Shown: piece after piece, positions 1-12,149 of the stretch
Layout: every line of letters begins with the position of its first letter
How positions within the stretch are numbered: the stretch's first letter is position 1
Source: Shewanella sp. CG12_big_fil_rev_8_21_14_0_65_47_15
GTDB lineage: Bacteria > Pseudomonadota > Gammaproteobacteria > Enterobacterales > Shewanellaceae
DNA length: 64,000 nt
Assembly (NCBI RefSeq): GCF_002783505.1
Contig: NZ_PFGL01000070.1
Location: forward strand, 32,806-96,805
Direction: 5' to 3'
Translations under genes and position numbers: made by a program
The notes under the pieces: generated by a model
The model's database searches: none
Told to the model about the DNA's origin: nothing
Seen by the model: the letters and a program-made list of their open reading frames with translations, nothing else

Positions 1-900
1 ACCCAATCCCACAAAAATCCCACCCCCAACAATGTTGCCAAGGGTGACGGGTATAAGATTATTGAAAATAAAGTGACTGGCAGTTAATTCATTGAATTGA
101 GAGGCTTCGACACCAATCGAAGTGAAAAATGTCGATTCGGCAAAGGTGTGAATAGCGATGCCTAAAGGCACCATAAACAAGTTAGCAATACTGTGTTCAA
201 AGCCACTACTGACAAACATGGCCACGGGTAACATCAATAAAATCGCTTTCGTTAAAGCATCACGACTGGCAAAGGTCATCCATACCCCTAAGCACACCAG
301 CATGTTACAGAGGATGCCTAAGCTAAATGCCTGCATCCAACTATGGTGTAATTTATGCTGGGCAATCGTTAAGGCATTAAGCCCCCATAATCCCCCATCG
401 AGCCGATACATGCGGGCTGACATAATCAACAACAACATCACCATAGCACCGAGCAAATTACCTAAATACACCCGCCCCCAACACAGGGCCAACTGCTTAC
501 TAGTGACCCTCTTCTGCGCCCAAGCGACAGAACTCAGCACTGTGCTAGTAAATAGCTCTCCACCACAGATCACCACCAGCATTAACCCTAAGCTAAATGC
601 CAGCCCTCCCGCTAAGCGTACTAACCCCCACGGACTTCCCGCAGCCCCAGTGGTTACCGTGATATAGAACACAAAGGCCAAAGCAATAAAGATACCGGCA
701 AATGCGGCTTGACCTAAGGATTGCCACACCGATTTAACCACCTTACTCTGTCCATAATGTTCCGCTTGTTGATAGAGACTCGGCTTATCGGCATCACTCC
801 TTCCACCTTGGCCCTGAGTCGATACTAATGCTGAGTTTAAGTCCTGTGAGCTTAAGTGCCGTGGTGCCCCCATACGAGCATCATATTGTGATGCTTTCAT
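1..900 (-). CDS. focA: Formate/nitrite transporter FocA family (partial, runs off window start)
   Basis: Reverse complement from ATG at 900 reads MKASQYDARMGAPRHLSSQDLNSALVSTQ...SPWGLVRLAGGLAFSLGLMLVVICGGELFTSTVLSSVAWAQ...LGNLLGAMVMLLLM...; GGELFTS motif; next to pflBA. Absent from the ORF track because it has no stop in the window. Confidence 0.93.
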   Translation of the reverse strand, partial: MKASQYDARMGAPRHLSSQDLNSALVSTQGQGGRSDADKPSLYQQAEHYGQSKVVKSVWQSLGQAAFAGIFIALAFVFYITVTTGAAGSPWGLVRLAGGLAFSLGLMLVVICGGELFTSTVLSSVAWAQKRVTSKQLALCWGRVYLGNLLGAMVMLLLIMSARMYRLDGGLWGLNALTIAQHKLHHSWMQAFSLGILCNMLVCLGVWMTFASRDALTKAILLMLPVAMFVSSGFEHSIANLFMVPLGIAIHTFAESTFFTSIGVEASQFNELTASHFIFNNLIPVTLGNIVGGGIFVGLG

Positions 901-1581
901 GCTATTGCGCCCCAACGTCGAATAATGTCCTAACAAATCCCGTACACAACATAAGTTTCTCCAGTAATTTCATTGCTCTGTGAATTGTTCACTCAAACAA
1001 TACGCTGAAGAATCGCTCAATAAAATTGGATAATAATGATGGCACCCATCAGAAATACTGATAGATAGTCATATCATAAAAACACATGTTAATCATTAAA
1101 CCAAAAACCAACATATGACTTATTCAATTGTTTTAAAAGGATTTAATTTTAAATTAAACAATAAGGACTACAGAGTCGTATCAAATAACACTCTGAGTAA
1201 AGGTGGGTGAATCTATTACCCCTTCATCTCGCGCAATGTCAAAGGAGGGGGAAGCTGTGAAAAACCCCCATTATCAGCCCAACTGATAGACCAAAGTCCT
1301 TACTCAATCGAGCTTACAACTTTAGTGATACCTCACACTTATCCCAGCAAACATAGCGATCTAACACACGTTAGCGCGTCACTTTTCAAAACAACTCCCG
1401 TTTTCGCATCGTTTCGTAGGGCGACAACACAAAATGGCTCATAAATGTGATCAATAGGTAACGCAATATGCGTGCCTAAGCGTCAACTTTTCTTATTCAT
1501 CAACCTAAGTTGTTAAGTGCCTCCCAATTCACTCACACAGCTATTTCAGATTTATTGATACCTAGTGATGGGACTAGGCTC

Positions 1582-1620
1582 CTATGTTAATATTTATTGG
1601 GTAAATTGGTCTTACCAATT
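1582..1620 (+). promoter_or_regulatory. Promoter module with PdhR/LldR-type GntR operator upstream of DUF3360 gene
   Basis: ctatgttaatattt-N8-AATTGGTCTTACCAATT (operator 1604-1620). Confidence 0.75.
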
Positions 1621-1802
1621 TTGACGATGTGAAATTCGATACTATGGGGACAGTGTTCAGCACTATTGGCCCACATCGACGATAAAAAAGTGGCGATTCC
1701 TCACTTGCAAGCATGCAGGAAAGGTCTTTGTCGACACCATGAAACACGCTCAGTTTTCATCAAATGATGAATCACAATGTTCTTTTCGGAGAATGAGAAA
1801 CT

Positions 1803-3335
1803 ATGTCTGAAACAGTCAATAAAACAGAAAGTGAAGCCCCAGAGCGCACCTACAGAGAGCTGCACCGCCCAGCGTCTCAGTTTGTCTCTCGAGAAGCCTA
1901 TTTAGAGCATGAACTTAAAATCATGAAGCCCAGGCGCTGGGGATTAAATTTACCGGGTCGTGATTTTCGTTTTGAGTGGGAAGATCTCGTCCCAGCACTC
2001 GCGGGAACCATTGGGATCACTGTGATGTATTCAGCGGTGATGGCCGCATGGGCGGCGGGACTCACTGAGCGTTGGGAGCACATCAACTTAGGCGCAGAGT
2101 TTGCCATCCAAGTTGTGCGCGTCGAAATGCTTATCCCTGCTTTACTCTTTTGTATCATTAGCTCAGGTTTTATCAATCCTCGCGCCAACTTAGGTGGTAA
2201 CCATGGCCCGATGATCCCCTTGATTGGTGCCATCGCTTTAGCGGGTGCGCATCCCCTTGCCCTCGCTATTCTGATTGGTATTTTCGGCCTAATTCTCAGT
2301 TACTTTAAGGGAGGATCACGGCTCGTTAACCTGACAAGTAGTGGGGTGGCGGGGGGATTATTAGTCTTCCTCGGTTTTATGGGGGCTAAAAGCCAAATCG
2401 GCTCACTCTTCGAATGGTCTAGTGGCCTACAGGCAAAACACAGCCTTGATTATTCATTAGGTTATGTGGCGTTTGCTATCTTGCTGGTCAATGTCATTTT
2501 ATATGCTTACCTCGCAAAAGTCGGCAAGCGCTGGCTTGCCATTCCACTGTGTTCAATCACAGCCATTGCCTTAGCCTTTGGCCTAGGAGCCGGGCTTGAC
2601 CTTAAATTTGTTACCGAACCAGGGATCCCTAATCTAAACCCAGTTTATTGGTGGGGTTCTACCGAGCACGGATGGCAGTTAGGTTTACCTAATATGGCAC
2701 ATTTTATTGCTTCGCTACCCTTTGCCATCCTAGCGGTTGCCATGTGGTCACCTGACTTTTTAGGTCACCGTATTTTCCAAGAATTGAATTACCCTAAAGG
2801 CGCTGAAAAAGTATTAATGGATGTCGATGACACTATGACAACTTGCTCACTACGCCAAATGGTAGGAACCGCAGTGGGTGGAGGTAACATAACCTCTTCA
2901 TGGGGCACCTATATGATCCCAGCTGCCATCGCAAAACGTCCTATTCCTGCGGGGGCCATTTTGCTTGGCAGCCTATGTATCATAGTGGCCATCATTGGCT
3001 ATCCAATGGATGTGACCGTCTGGCGCCCTGTGATGTCTATCGCCCTATTAGTAGGCGTGTTTTTACCCCTGCTAGAAGCGGGTCTACAAATGGTCAAAGA
3101 TAACCTCAGTAGCCAAGCTGCGGGGATCTGTATTTTTGCCTCCTTCGTAGCCAACCCAGTACTGGCATGGGCACTCACCATGTTATTAGATAACAATGGC
3201 CTTATCGGCGATAAAGAGCGTCCAAAGACATTGTCATTTGCCGACCGTATCGTTATTCCAGGACTGGCATTTGTGATTTGTCTTGCCGCTATGCTCGCCG
3301 TTGGGATGATCGAAGGCATACCTGCACTTCTATAA
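1803..3335 (+). CDS. DUF3360-type multi-TM permease-like membrane protein
   Basis: 510 aa, many hydrophobic helices, SulP/xanthine-permease-like GGNHGPMIPLIGAIALAGAHPLALAILIG; ORF with SD (cggag) upstream. Confidence 0.75.
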   Translation: MSETVNKTESEAPERTYRELHRPASQFVSREAYLEHELKIMKPRRWGLNLPGRDFRFEWEDLVPALAGTIGITVMYSAVMAAWAAGLTERWEHINLGAEFAIQVVRVEMLIPALLFCIISSGFINPRANLGGNHGPMIPLIGAIALAGAHPLALAILIGIFGLILSYFKGGSRLVNLTSSGVAGGLLVFLGFMGAKSQIGSLFEWSSGLQAKHSLDYSLGYVAFAILLVNVILYAYLAKVGKRWLAIPLCSITAIALAFGLGAGLDLKFVTEPGIPNLNPVYWWGSTEHGWQLGLPNMAHFIASLPFAILAVAMWSPDFLGHRIFQELNYPKGAEKVLMDVDDTMTTCSLRQMVGTAVGGGNITSSWGTYMIPAAIAKRPIPAGAILLGSLCIIVAIIGYPMDVTVWRPVMSIALLVGVFLPLLEAGLQMVKDNLSSQAAGICIFASFVANPVLAWALTMLLDNNGLIGDKERPKTLSFADRIVIPGLAFVICLAAMLAVGMIEGIPALL

Positions 3336-3547
3336 TCCTATGGGTGGAGGGCCAACTTTGAGTGGCTCTCCACTTGATAACCAGCTTCAATTACGTTGTT
3401 TGGTGGTTTTTTCCCTTTTTTCACTTTGCATTAACCGACAATTTGATGCGATGCAATCGAAACTTAAGGGGATAAATGCTACCTCGGTAACAAATTTGGC
3501 ATGAAGTATTGGCAAACTGACCTGATAAGGGTGCAGACGCGCAAGAG

Positions 3548-3586
3548 CTATGTTAATATTTTCATGGACAATTGGTCTTACCAATT
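3548..3586 (+). promoter_or_regulatory. Promoter module with PdhR/LldR-type GntR operator upstream of pflB
   Basis: ctatgttaatattt-N8-AATTGGTCTTACCAATT (operator 3570-3586), same spacing as 1582-1620. Confidence 0.78.
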
Positions 3587-3811
3587 TATTAATGTTTTAC
3601 GTATAGCCGATAATCGAACTACGCGAACATTTGCCATCTTATCGGATATCAATAAACAGCATTTTTGAAGTACCTCACTTCAAAGCACAGTTCCCATCAT
3701 AGGGCGTCATCATGAAGGGAGCTTTATTCAGGAATTAGCTATTGGCTTTTACTCGCATCACAGAGTGCTTAACGCCAATAACCTTTATCTCAACTAGAAG
3801 GTATTAGTACG

Positions 3812-6094
3812 ATGACCGACAAAACTGAACTGTTTGCCAACGCGTGGGAAGGTTTTACTCCTGGTGATTGGAAATCCGAAGTCAATGTGCGTGACTTTAT
3901 CCAACAAAACTACGCTCCCTATGAAGGCGACGAATCATTTCTAGCCGGTGCCACCGAAGCGACCACAAAATTGTGGGACAAAGTCATGGATGGCATTAAA
4001 CAGGAAAACCGCACCCACGCCCCTGTGGATTTCGATACTAAGATGGTGTCCACCATCACCTCCCACGATGCAGGCTATATCAATAAAGATTTAGAAACTA
4101 TCGTTGGTTTACAAACGGATGCGCCGCTAAAACGCGCTATGTTACCCAACGGTGGTATTCGTATGGTGGAAAGCTCCTGCGCCGCCTACGATCGCGTGCT
4201 CGACGAAGACGTTAAATACATCTATTCAGAACTGCGTAAAACCCATAACCAAGGTGTATTCGATGTTTACACGCCAGAGATTATGGCTTGCCGTAAATCA
4301 GGTGTATTAACCGGTTTACCCGATGCCTATGGCCGTGGTCGTATCATTGGTGACTATCGCCGTGTTGCACTCTATGGCATCGATTATCTGATGAAAGATA
4401 AATTCGCCCAATTTGGCTCACTGCAGGCGCAGTTTGAAGCGGGTGAAGATTTATCTAACGTTATCCAATTACGTGAAGAAATTGCCGAGCAACACCGTGC
4501 ACTAGGCCAAATGAAGAAAATGGCAGCCAAATATGGTTGCGATATTTCTCGCCCAGCGACCACTGCCCAAGAAGCGATCCAATGGACTTACTTCGGTTAC
4601 TTAGCCGCAGTGAAGAGTCAAAATGGCGCGGCGATGTCATTGGGACGTACCTCTTCATTCCTCGATATCTATATCGAGCGCGATCTGAAAAATGGCACGC
4701 TAACTGAGCAACAAGCCCAGGAGATGATTGACCATTTCGTGATGAAACTGCGTATGGTGCGCTTCCTACGTACCCCTGAATACGATGAGTTGTTCTCCGG
4801 CGACCCTATTTGGGCGACCGAATCCATCGGCGGTATGGGCTTAGATGGCCGCACCTTAGTGACCAAATCTAGCTTCCGCTTCTTAAACACTTTATACACT
4901 ATGGGCCCAAGCCCTGAGCCAAACATCACTGTGCTCTGGTCTGACAAACTGCCTGTAGGCTTTAAAAAGTACTGTGCTAAGGTTTCAATCGACACCAGCT
5001 CTATCCAGTACGAAAACGATGACTTAATGCGTCCAGATTTCCAATCAGACGATTACGCTATCGCCTGTTGTGTGAGCCCTATGGTTGTGGGTAAGCACAT
5101 GCAATTCTTCGGTGCTCGCGCTAACCTCGCCAAAACCATGCTGTACGCAATTAACGGTGGCGTGGACGAAAAACTGAAAATCCAAATCGCCCCAAAAGCT
5201 GACCCCATCACAGATGAAGTGCTCAACTTTGACGATGTGATGACTCGCTTAGACGGTTTAATGGATTGGTTAGCGACCCAATATGTCACTGCTCTGAACT
5301 CAATCCACTACATGCACGACAAGTACTCCTACGAAGCGGCGTTAATGGCACTGCACGACAGAGATGTGCGTCGTACTATGGCCTGTGGTATCGCGGGTTT
5401 ATCTATCGCAGCCGACTCACTGTCAGCGATCAAATTCGCCACAGTCAAACCTGTGCGAGATGAGAACGGCATCGCCGTCGACTTTGAGATCAGTGGTGAC
5501 TATCCAAAATTTGGTAACAACGACCCACGTGTTGACGATATCGCCTGTGATTTAGTCGAGCGTTTTATGGCGAAAATTCGCGACCGTAAAATGTACCGCA
5601 ATGCGATCCCAACCCAGTCAATTCTCACCATCACCTCAAACGTAGTTTATGGTAAGAAAACCGGTAACACACCGGACGGTCGCCGCTCAGGTGCGCCATT
5701 TGCACCGGGTGCAAACCCTATGCATGGCCGCGATGAAAAAGGCGCAATCGCCTCATTAACCTCTGTGGCTAAACTGCCATTTGCCCATGCTCAGGACGGT
5801 ATCTCTTATACCTTCTCTATCGTGCCAAATGCGCTGGGTAAAGACGAAGATGGTCGCCGCACCAACTTAGCCGCACTGATGGACGGTTATTTTGCCCATA
5901 ACGAAGGACATGAAGGTGGTCAACACTTGAACGTCAACGTGATGAACCGCGAAATGCTTGAGGATGCCGTGGTCAACCCAGACAAGTATCCACAGCTGAC
6001 CATTCGTGTGTCTGGCTACGCAGTGCGCTTCAACTCACTGACGCCAGAACAACAGCAAGATGTGATCACGCGTACATTCACTAAAGGTCTGTAA
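3812..6094 (+). CDS. pflB: Formate C-acetyltransferase (pyruvate formate-lyase)
   Basis: 760 aa; [10 protein letters not shown] active-site Cys-Cys, C-terminal [25 protein letters not shown] glycyl-radical motif. Confidence 0.98.
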   Translation: MTDKTELFANAWEGFTPGDWKSEVNVRDFIQQNYAPYEGDESFLAGATEATTKLWDKVMDGIKQENRTHAPVDFDTKMVSTITSHDAGYINKDLETIVGLQTDAPLKRAMLPNGGIRMVESSCAAYDRVLDEDVKYIYSELRKTHNQGVFDVYTPEIMACRKSGVLTGLPDAYGRGRIIGDYRRVALYGIDYLMKDKFAQFGSLQAQFEAGEDLSNVIQLREEIAEQHRALGQMKKMAAKYGCDISRPATTAQEAIQWTYFGYLAAVKSQNGAAMSLGRTSSFLDIYIERDLKNGTLTEQQAQEMIDHFVMKLRMVRFLRTPEYDELFSGDPIWATESIGGMGLDGRTLVTKSSFRFLNTLYTMGPSPEPNITVLWSDKLPVGFKKYCAKVSIDTSSIQYENDDLMRPDFQSDDYAIACCVSPMVVGKHMQFFGARANLAKTMLYAINGGVDEKLKIQIAPKADPITDEVLNFDDVMTRLDGLMDWLATQYVTALNSIHYMHDKYSYEAALMALHDRDVRRTMACGIAGLSIAADSLSAIKFATVKPVRDENGIAVDFEISGDYPKFGNNDPRVDDIACDLVERFMAKIRDRKMYRNAIPTQSILTITSNVVYGKKTGNTPDGRRSGAPFAPGANPMHGRDEKGAIASLTSVAKLPFAHAQDGISYTFSIVPNALGKDEDGRRTNLAALMDGYFAHNEGHEGGQHLNVNVMNREMLEDAVVNPDKYPQLTIRVSGYAVRFNSLTPEQQQDVITRTFTKGL

Positions 6095-6157
6095 GCTAAA
6101 TTAGGTAAGGCTGTAGTACAATATGCTACAGCCTCACTTACTTAAACAGGAGTCACA

Positions 6158-6898
6158 ATGGCAGTTACCGGTCGGATCCACTCGGTGGAATCCTTTGGCA
6201 CAGTAGATGGTCCAGGCATACGGTTTATCACCTTTATGCAAGGCTGTTTAATGCGCTGCCAATATTGCCACAACCGTGACACTTGGGATCTTGATGGTGG
6301 CAAAGAAGTACAGGTCGAAGAGTTAATGAGTCAAATCATCAGCTATCGGCCTTTTCTCGATGCCAGTAATGGTGGCGTCACCGCCAGCGGTGGTGAAGCC
6401 ATTTTACAGGCCGAATTCGTCGCTGAATTATTTAAAGCCTGTAAAAAAGAAGGCATTCACACTTGCTTAGATACCAATGGTTTTGTGCGTAAGTACACGC
6501 CCATCATCGACGAGTTACTGGACCATACCGATTTAGTCCTGCTCGATATCAAGCAAATGAATGACGACAAACATATAGAGTTAACTAAGGTCAGTAACCA
6601 CAGAACACTACAATTTGCCGAGTATCTCGCCAAACGCAATCAAGCAACGTGGATACGTTATGTGGTGGTGGGTGGATTTACCGATGATGAGGCCTCAGCA
6701 TTACAGCTAGCCGAGTTTATCAAACCGATGAAAAACGTTGAAAAGGTGGAATTACTGCCCTACCACGAGCTAGGTAAACACAAATGGGAAGCGATGGGAG
6801 AAACCTATCAACTCGATGGCGTTACGCCGCCGAGTCGCGAAACCATGGAAAAAATTAAAGCCGTATTTAGCTCCCTGGGCATTAACGCTGTGTACTAA
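6158..6898 (+). CDS. pflA: Pyruvate formate-lyase 1-activating enzyme (radical SAM)
   Basis: [16 protein letters not shown] CxxxCxxC motif; follows pflB. Confidence 0.97.
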   Translation: MAVTGRIHSVESFGTVDGPGIRFITFMQGCLMRCQYCHNRDTWDLDGGKEVQVEELMSQIISYRPFLDASNGGVTASGGEAILQAEFVAELFKACKKEGIHTCLDTNGFVRKYTPIIDELLDHTDLVLLDIKQMNDDKHIELTKVSNHRTLQFAEYLAKRNQATWIRYVVVGGFTDDEASALQLAEFIKPMKNVEKVELLPYHELGKHKWEAMGETYQLDGVTPPSRETMEKIKAVFSSLGINAVY

Positions 6899-6913
6899 GA
6901 CGCCAAGGGAGTC

Positions 6914-7357
6914 TTAAAGCTCTTCCCAATAACTGGCATCTAAGCGTTCAAAGGCTATTTTTAAGATAAACGCCATATCGAGGTAGCAGGCTTTAGCACC
7001 TAAGGTATGACAATGAATGCCCATGGCAGACAATTTCGCACTCAACTGATTACTCCAGTCGAATAGCGATAAAGGTAATGGATGGCGAGCACGCCAACCC
7101 AACCACAATAAACCCTGTATAGGCAGGCTAATAAAGAATAACGCGATAGTGAGTGCTTGGGGCAAAAATGCCCAGCCGTGAAGATATAACTGGCTCACAC
7201 TCGCAAAAATCGCCAGCACTGGCATTACCAGAATGGCAAGCTGAGTGGCACGTACCACCCGATACTCAGGAAAATACAAACCCAGTTGTCTAACCATAGG
7301 CCACGTCTTCATATAACGACGACCGTCCCCTAAGGTTTTGAGAATATCAATACTCAA
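6914..7357 (-). CDS. yfbV: DUF412 family inner-membrane protein YfbV (start uncertain, possible TTG near 7357)
   Basis: LKTLGDGRRYMKTWPMVRQLGLYFPEYRVVRATQLAI resembles E. coli YfbV; next to ackA-pta as in E. coli. Confidence 0.82.
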   Translation of the reverse strand: MSIDILKTLGDGRRYMKTWPMVRQLGLYFPEYRVVRATQLAILVMPVLAIFASVSQLYLHGWAFLPQALTIALFFISLPIQGLLWLGWRARHPLPLSLFDWSNQLSAKLSAMGIHCHTLGAKACYLDMAFILKIAFERLDASYWEEL

Positions 7358-7497
7358 TTTTAGACACCTACTACAATGGAACACTGCTTTTACCATAGCA
7401 CAATCTGGCACTTTGCCCCAAGACTGTGACGGCAAATACTAGTGAGTTCCAAGATTTTTGAATCGTTAACTTAAACACAATGGCAAAAGGCTTACAC

Positions 7498-8697
7498 ATG
7501 TCTAATAAACTGGTTTTAGTACTCAATTGCGGTAGTTCATCACTCAAATTTGCCATCATTGACGCGCAAACAGGTGACGATCAGATCTCTGGCCTAGCCG
7601 AGTGTTTTGGCTTAGAGGATTCACGCATTAAATGGAAAATCAATGGCGAAAAGCATGAGTCCTCCTTAGGCGCTTTCACAGCTCACCGTGAAGCCGTTGA
7701 ATTTATCGTTAATAAAATCCTTGCTGGCCAGCCAGAGCTAGCGGCACAAATTCAAGCCGTTGGTCACCGTATCGTTCACGGCGGTGAAAAGTTCACCCGC
7801 TCTGTGATCATCGACGAACATGTGATCAAAGGCATTGAAGAATGTTCATCACTGGCGCCACTGCATAATCCTGCTCATCTTATCGGTATTCGCGCCGCCA
7901 TCGCTTCTTTCCCGAAACTCCCCCAAGTGGCAGTATTCGATACCGCATTCCATCAAAGTATGCCGGAGCGCGCCTACGTTTATGCCCTGCCATACAAGTT
8001 ATACCGTGAGCACGGGATCCGCCGTTACGGCATGCATGGCACTAGCCATTTATTCGTTAGCCGTGAAGCGGCGAAAATGCTCAACAAGCCCTTAGCCGAA
8101 ACCAATGTGATCTGCGCTCATTTAGGTAATGGCGCCTCAGTCACCGCGGTAAAAGGCGGCAAAAGTGTCGACACTTCAATGGGGCTGACGCCACTCGAAG
8201 GTTTAGTGATGGGCACGCGCTGCGGCGATATAGATCCATCCATTATTTATCACTTAGTTCATCAATTAGGTTACACCCTAGAAGAAGTGAACAACATGAT
8301 GAACAAGCAGAGTGGCTTGCTGGGGATTTCTGAACTGACTAACGATTGCCGCGGCATCGAAGAAGGTTACGCCGACGGCCATAAAGGTGCGACCTTGGCC
8401 CTAGAGATCTTCTGCTACCGTTTAGCTAAGTACATCGCCTCTTACACTGTGCCACTCGGCCGTTTAGATGCAGTCGTCTTCACTGGCGGCATTGGTGAAA
8501 ACTCAGAACTCATTCGTGAAAAAGTACTCAGCATGCTGGAAATCTTCAATTTCCATGTAGACAGTGAGCGCAACAAGGCGGCTCGTTTCGGTAAGAAAGG
8601 TATCATCACTCAGGATAACAGTACTGTGGCCATGGTGATCCCGACGAATGAAGAGTGGGTTATCGCCGAAGACTCCATTAAACTTATCACCAAATAA
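7498..8697 (+). CDS. ackA: Acetate kinase
   Basis: [43 protein letters not shown]. Confidence 0.98.
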   Translation: MSNKLVLVLNCGSSSLKFAIIDAQTGDDQISGLAECFGLEDSRIKWKINGEKHESSLGAFTAHREAVEFIVNKILAGQPELAAQIQAVGHRIVHGGEKFTRSVIIDEHVIKGIEECSSLAPLHNPAHLIGIRAAIASFPKLPQVAVFDTAFHQSMPERAYVYALPYKLYREHGIRRYGMHGTSHLFVSREAAKMLNKPLAETNVICAHLGNGASVTAVKGGKSVDTSMGLTPLEGLVMGTRCGDIDPSIIYHLVHQLGYTLEEVNNMMNKQSGLLGISELTNDCRGIEEGYADGHKGATLALEIFCYRLAKYIASYTVPLGRLDAVVFTGGIGENSELIREKVLSMLEIFNFHVDSERNKAARFGKKGIITQDNSTVAMVIPTNEEWVIAEDSIKLITK

Positions 8698-8708
8698 TAA
8701 GATGATCT

Positions 8709-8739
8709 AAGCCGTTTGTTCACTCAAACGGCTTTATTG
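8709..8739 (+). terminator. Hairpin/terminator-like after ackA
   Basis: aagccgtttg-ttcact-caaacggctttattgtt inverted repeat with T-rich tail. Confidence 0.6.
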
Positions 8740-8819
8740 TTAGCGACCTACAGTTAGCCCATTTACAAGCAATTTCGCAGATATTTATCTGCCAAAAACC
8801 ATCGAACTTAGAGGTTTTT

Positions 8820-10973
8820 ATGTCCCGAAATATTATGTTAATTCCTATAGGCACAGGTGTTGGCCTGACCTCACTAAGCCTTGGAATGGTGCGTGCCTTA
8901 GAGCGTCATGGGGTTAAAGTGCAATTCTTTAAACCCATTTCCCAGCTGCGCCCCAATGACAGCGGCCCAGAACGCTCGACCACCATTTTAAGTAAGTCGC
9001 CCACGGTTAATCCGTTAGAGCCCTTCGATATGGCCCATGCGGAAGCCTTAATTCGTGCCGATCAAACCGATGTGTTGATGGAACAAATCATTGCTCGAGC
9101 CTCGGAATGTGCCAGCAATACTGAAACCCTCATAGTCGAAGGTTTAGTCCCTACCCGTAATCATCCCTTCGCGGACGATGTGAACTACGCCATCGCCAAA
9201 GCCATGGATGCGGATGTGATCTTTATTGCCACGCCGGGCAGCGACACCCCGACAGGCCTAATGAATCGCCTCGAAATCGCCTACAATTCTTGGGGGGGTA
9301 AAAAGAACAAACGCTTAATTGGCGCTGTGATCAACAAAATTGGTGCCCCAGTGGACGACGAAGGTCGTGCACGCCCCGATTTATCGGAAGTGTTTGATCA
9401 CCAAGCGGTTCAGCGTTCCGATGCCGCCAGCATGTTCCAGCTACCGGGTAAAAGCCCGCTGCGGATCTTAGGTAGCGTGCCCTACAATCTCGATTTAGTT
9501 GCCCCCCGAGCCTCAGATCTTGCCAAGCATTTACGCGCACGTATTCTGAATGCCGGTGAAATGCACACCCGCCGTCTACGTAAAGTGACCTTCTGCGCGC
9601 GCAGCTTGCCTAATATGGTCAACCATATTAAGACAGATTCTTTGCTGGTGACCTCAGGCGATCGCTCCGATGTGATTGTGTCAGCATGTCTTGCCGCCAT
9701 GAACGGCGTGAAAATTGGCGCCCTGCTCCTGACTGGAAGCTATGAGCCAGAGTCAGAAATCCTTAAGCTCTGTGAACAAGCCTTCGAGACAGGCCTACCT
9801 GTATTTTTAATTGATACAAACACTTGGCAGACTTCGTTAAATATCCAACGTTTCGACCATGAAGTCCCCGTCGATGACGCTGTGCGTATCGATTTAGTGC
9901 AGGATTATGTAGCCAGCCATATTGACCAAACCTGGATTGAGAGCGTGACCAAAAACTCGCCCCGTGAGCATCGCCTGTCACCACCGGCATTTCGTTACAA
10001 GCTCACCGAGCTGGCGCGCGCAGCACACAAAACCGTGGTGCTGCCTGAGGGTGATGAACCACGTACCATTAGAGCGGCAGCCATTTGTGCCGAGCGCGGT
10101 ATCGCACGTTGTGTCCTTTTAGGTAAAAAAGATGAAATCCTGCGTATCGCCGCACAGCAAGATGTCGTACTGGGCGAAGGCGTGGTGATTATCGATCCCG
10201 AAGAAGTGCGCGATCGTTATGTCGAACCTATGCTAGATCTACGTCGTAGCAAAGGTCTGACCGAAGTCGTTGCCAAAGAACAGTTAGAAGACAACATGGT
10301 GCTAGGCACTATGATGCTGGCGCAAAATGAAGTCGACGGTATCGTCTCTGGCGCCGTTAACACTACGGCCAATACGATTCGTCCACCGCTGCAACTGATT
10401 AAAACCGCACCGGGTTCAAGCTTAGTCTCATCCATCTTCTTTATGTTAATGCCAGACCAAGTGTTAGTTTACGGTGACTGCGCGATTAACCCCGATCCCA
10501 ATGCCGAGCAGTTGGCTGATATCGCCATTCAATCGGCAGAGTCTGCAAAAGCCTTCGGCATCGAGCCAAGAGTGGCGATGATCAGCTACTCAACGGGTAA
10601 TTCTGGTACGGGTTCTGATGTGGATAAAGTGCGTGAAGCGACTCGCATCGCCAAGGAAAAACGCCCAGATCTGATTATCGATGGTCCATTGCAATACGAT
10701 GCGGCAGTCATGCCAAACGTCGCCCGCTCCAAGGCGCCCGATAGCCCAGTCGCAGGTCAAGCAACGGTATTCGTGTTCCCAGATCTCAATACAGGTAACA
10801 CCACATACAAAGCCGTACAACGAAGTGCCGATCTTATCAGTATCGGCCCAATGCTGCAGGGAATGCGTAAGCCTGTGAATGACTTATCCCGTGGCGCGTT
10901 AGTCGATGACATAGTCTACACCATAGCATTAACGGCTATTCAAGCTTCGCAAAATGATGCCACTAAAGGTTAA
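8820..10973 (+). CDS. pta: Phosphate acetyltransferase (long form with DRTGG domain)
   Basis: 717 aa; C-terminal PTA domain [32 protein letters not shown]; follows ackA. Confidence 0.97.
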   Translation: MSRNIMLIPIGTGVGLTSLSLGMVRALERHGVKVQFFKPISQLRPNDSGPERSTTILSKSPTVNPLEPFDMAHAEALIRADQTDVLMEQIIARASECASNTETLIVEGLVPTRNHPFADDVNYAIAKAMDADVIFIATPGSDTPTGLMNRLEIAYNSWGGKKNKRLIGAVINKIGAPVDDEGRARPDLSEVFDHQAVQRSDAASMFQLPGKSPLRILGSVPYNLDLVAPRASDLAKHLRARILNAGEMHTRRLRKVTFCARSLPNMVNHIKTDSLLVTSGDRSDVIVSACLAAMNGVKIGALLLTGSYEPESEILKLCEQAFETGLPVFLIDTNTWQTSLNIQRFDHEVPVDDAVRIDLVQDYVASHIDQTWIESVTKNSPREHRLSPPAFRYKLTELARAAHKTVVLPEGDEPRTIRAAAICAERGIARCVLLGKKDEILRIAAQQDVVLGEGVVIIDPEEVRDRYVEPMLDLRRSKGLTEVVAKEQLEDNMVLGTMMLAQNEVDGIVSGAVNTTANTIRPPLQLIKTAPGSSLVSSIFFMLMPDQVLVYGDCAINPDPNAEQLADIAIQSAESAKAFGIEPRVAMISYSTGNSGTGSDVDKVREATRIAKEKRPDLIIDGPLQYDAAVMPNVARSKAPDSPVAGQATVFVFPDLNTGNTTYKAVQRSADLISIGPMLQGMRKPVNDLSRGALVDDIVYTIALTAIQASQNDATKG

Positions 10974-11004
10974 CCAGAGATTTGAACACTAATTAACCTA
11001 AAAC

Positions 11005-11032
11005 AGCACCGGCAAATGTCGGTGCTTTTTTA
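11005..11032 (+). terminator. Rho-independent terminator after pta
   Basis: agcaccg-gcaaatgt-cggtgct followed by ttttt. Confidence 0.75.
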
Positions 11033-11451
11033 TATAGACTTTTGAATAAACCTTAACAGCATACCCACGAATGGGGCAGAATGAAAAACTAAGAAATGCT
11101 CCTTTAACGAAGCAAATAGCTATTAAATAGCACTAAGCATTGTGAATAGAGTTGGTGATTCGATGAAAATATCCACAAGTAAATCGAGATTTTGGTGGGA
11201 AATAGAAAAACGTCACTTTTTAACCAGCAGATAAAGCAAGACAATATCAGTGAGTTACAAAGTATCACTGAAGTCTTCAACATAGTTTTCCACAGATTCT
11301 GTGGATAACCTTTAGGGCTTATCCCTTAGTATATGCCACAGTGTCCTCCCCTCAGTCAACCCATTTTGACTCTTCTGCTAAATTATTACAAAACTTGAAC
11401 ATGGGCGCTAAAATCGCGATACTTAACAACAAATTCCTATAACTAAAAGCT

Positions 11452-11883
11452 ATGCGAACCTTATTTCTTCTCTCTTTCTTATTTCTGTTTGGTTGCGGCG
11501 ATCCCGGTAAGGATCAGCATACGCTAACCCCTGAAGAAGTCAGTCTTGGTTTTTTTCACGCTATCTATGTCGATCGTGATGTCGAAAAGGCGAAGCAGTA
11601 CGTTAATGACCCACTTAAAGAAGTGCTCACCCATTACTATATTGCTGCGGCGGTGCAGCGTAATATGCTCAGCCTCTCTATGACCAATGTCGAAATGGAG
11701 ATTGACGACATTGATATCGACTTTTTCCGTAAATTTACTAAAGACGTTATTGTCGTGATTAAAATGAAGGGACTCAAAGGGGGGCAGCCTTGGATAGACG
11801 ACCGAACGATTCGCCTGCATAAAATCGGTAATCAGTGGATCATTGTTGAGATCATGCCCGAAAAGCGCAAAGTCAATGGTTAA
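11452..11883 (+). CDS. Small putative lipoprotein (DUF4878-like)
   Basis: MRTLFLLSFLFLFGCGDPG lipobox; 143 aa; fold assignment is a guess. Confidence 0.6.
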   Translation: MRTLFLLSFLFLFGCGDPGKDQHTLTPEEVSLGFFHAIYVDRDVEKAKQYVNDPLKEVLTHYYIAAAVQRNMLSLSMTNVEMEIDDIDIDFFRKFTKDVIVVIKMKGLKGGQPWIDDRTIRLHKIGNQWIIVEIMPEKRKVNG

Positions 11884-11967
11884 GGCGTCCCCTCATTGGT
11901 CAAAGGTGCAAACTAGCCCCTTTGTAATGCCGCTACACATTCACGCAGCTAATCCAGAATAGGTAAA

Positions 11968-11991
11968 AAAATAGCAACCCTAGGGTTGCTA
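11968..11991 (-). terminator. Terminator for the minus-strand small ORF at 12051-12149
   Basis: tagcaaccctagggttgcta palindrome followed on the minus strand by TTTTTTT. Confidence 0.65.
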
Positions 11992-12050
11992 TCTCAATAT
12001 GCTTGTTTTGTTATTTCTGACTCATAATTACCGTCAGCCTAACACTCAAT

Positions 12051-12149
12051 TTAGGCTTGGCTCACTTCTTCTTCGCTTTCAGCAGGTAAAGACGTCAGTA
12101 CATCGTCTTTTACTTGGTAATAAGCATTTTCGTATTCATGAACTTCCAT
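12051..12149 (-). CDS. Candidate 32-aa small protein MEVHEYENAYYQVKDDVLTSLPAESEEEVSQA
   Basis: Reverse strand ATG with AGGAG Shine-Dalgarno (GCAGGAGTTGTTATG) and a downstream terminator; below the ORF-track size cutoff. Confidence 0.6.
   Translation of the reverse strand: MEVHEYENAYYQVKDDVLTSLPAESEEEVSQA

Noticed and set aside
158-667. 169-aa plus-strand ORF
   Set aside because: Antisense to the clearly readable focA coding sequence on the minus strand.
9289-9297. G7 run in pta as phase-variation site
   Set aside because: Short run in a housekeeping gene; too weak to claim.
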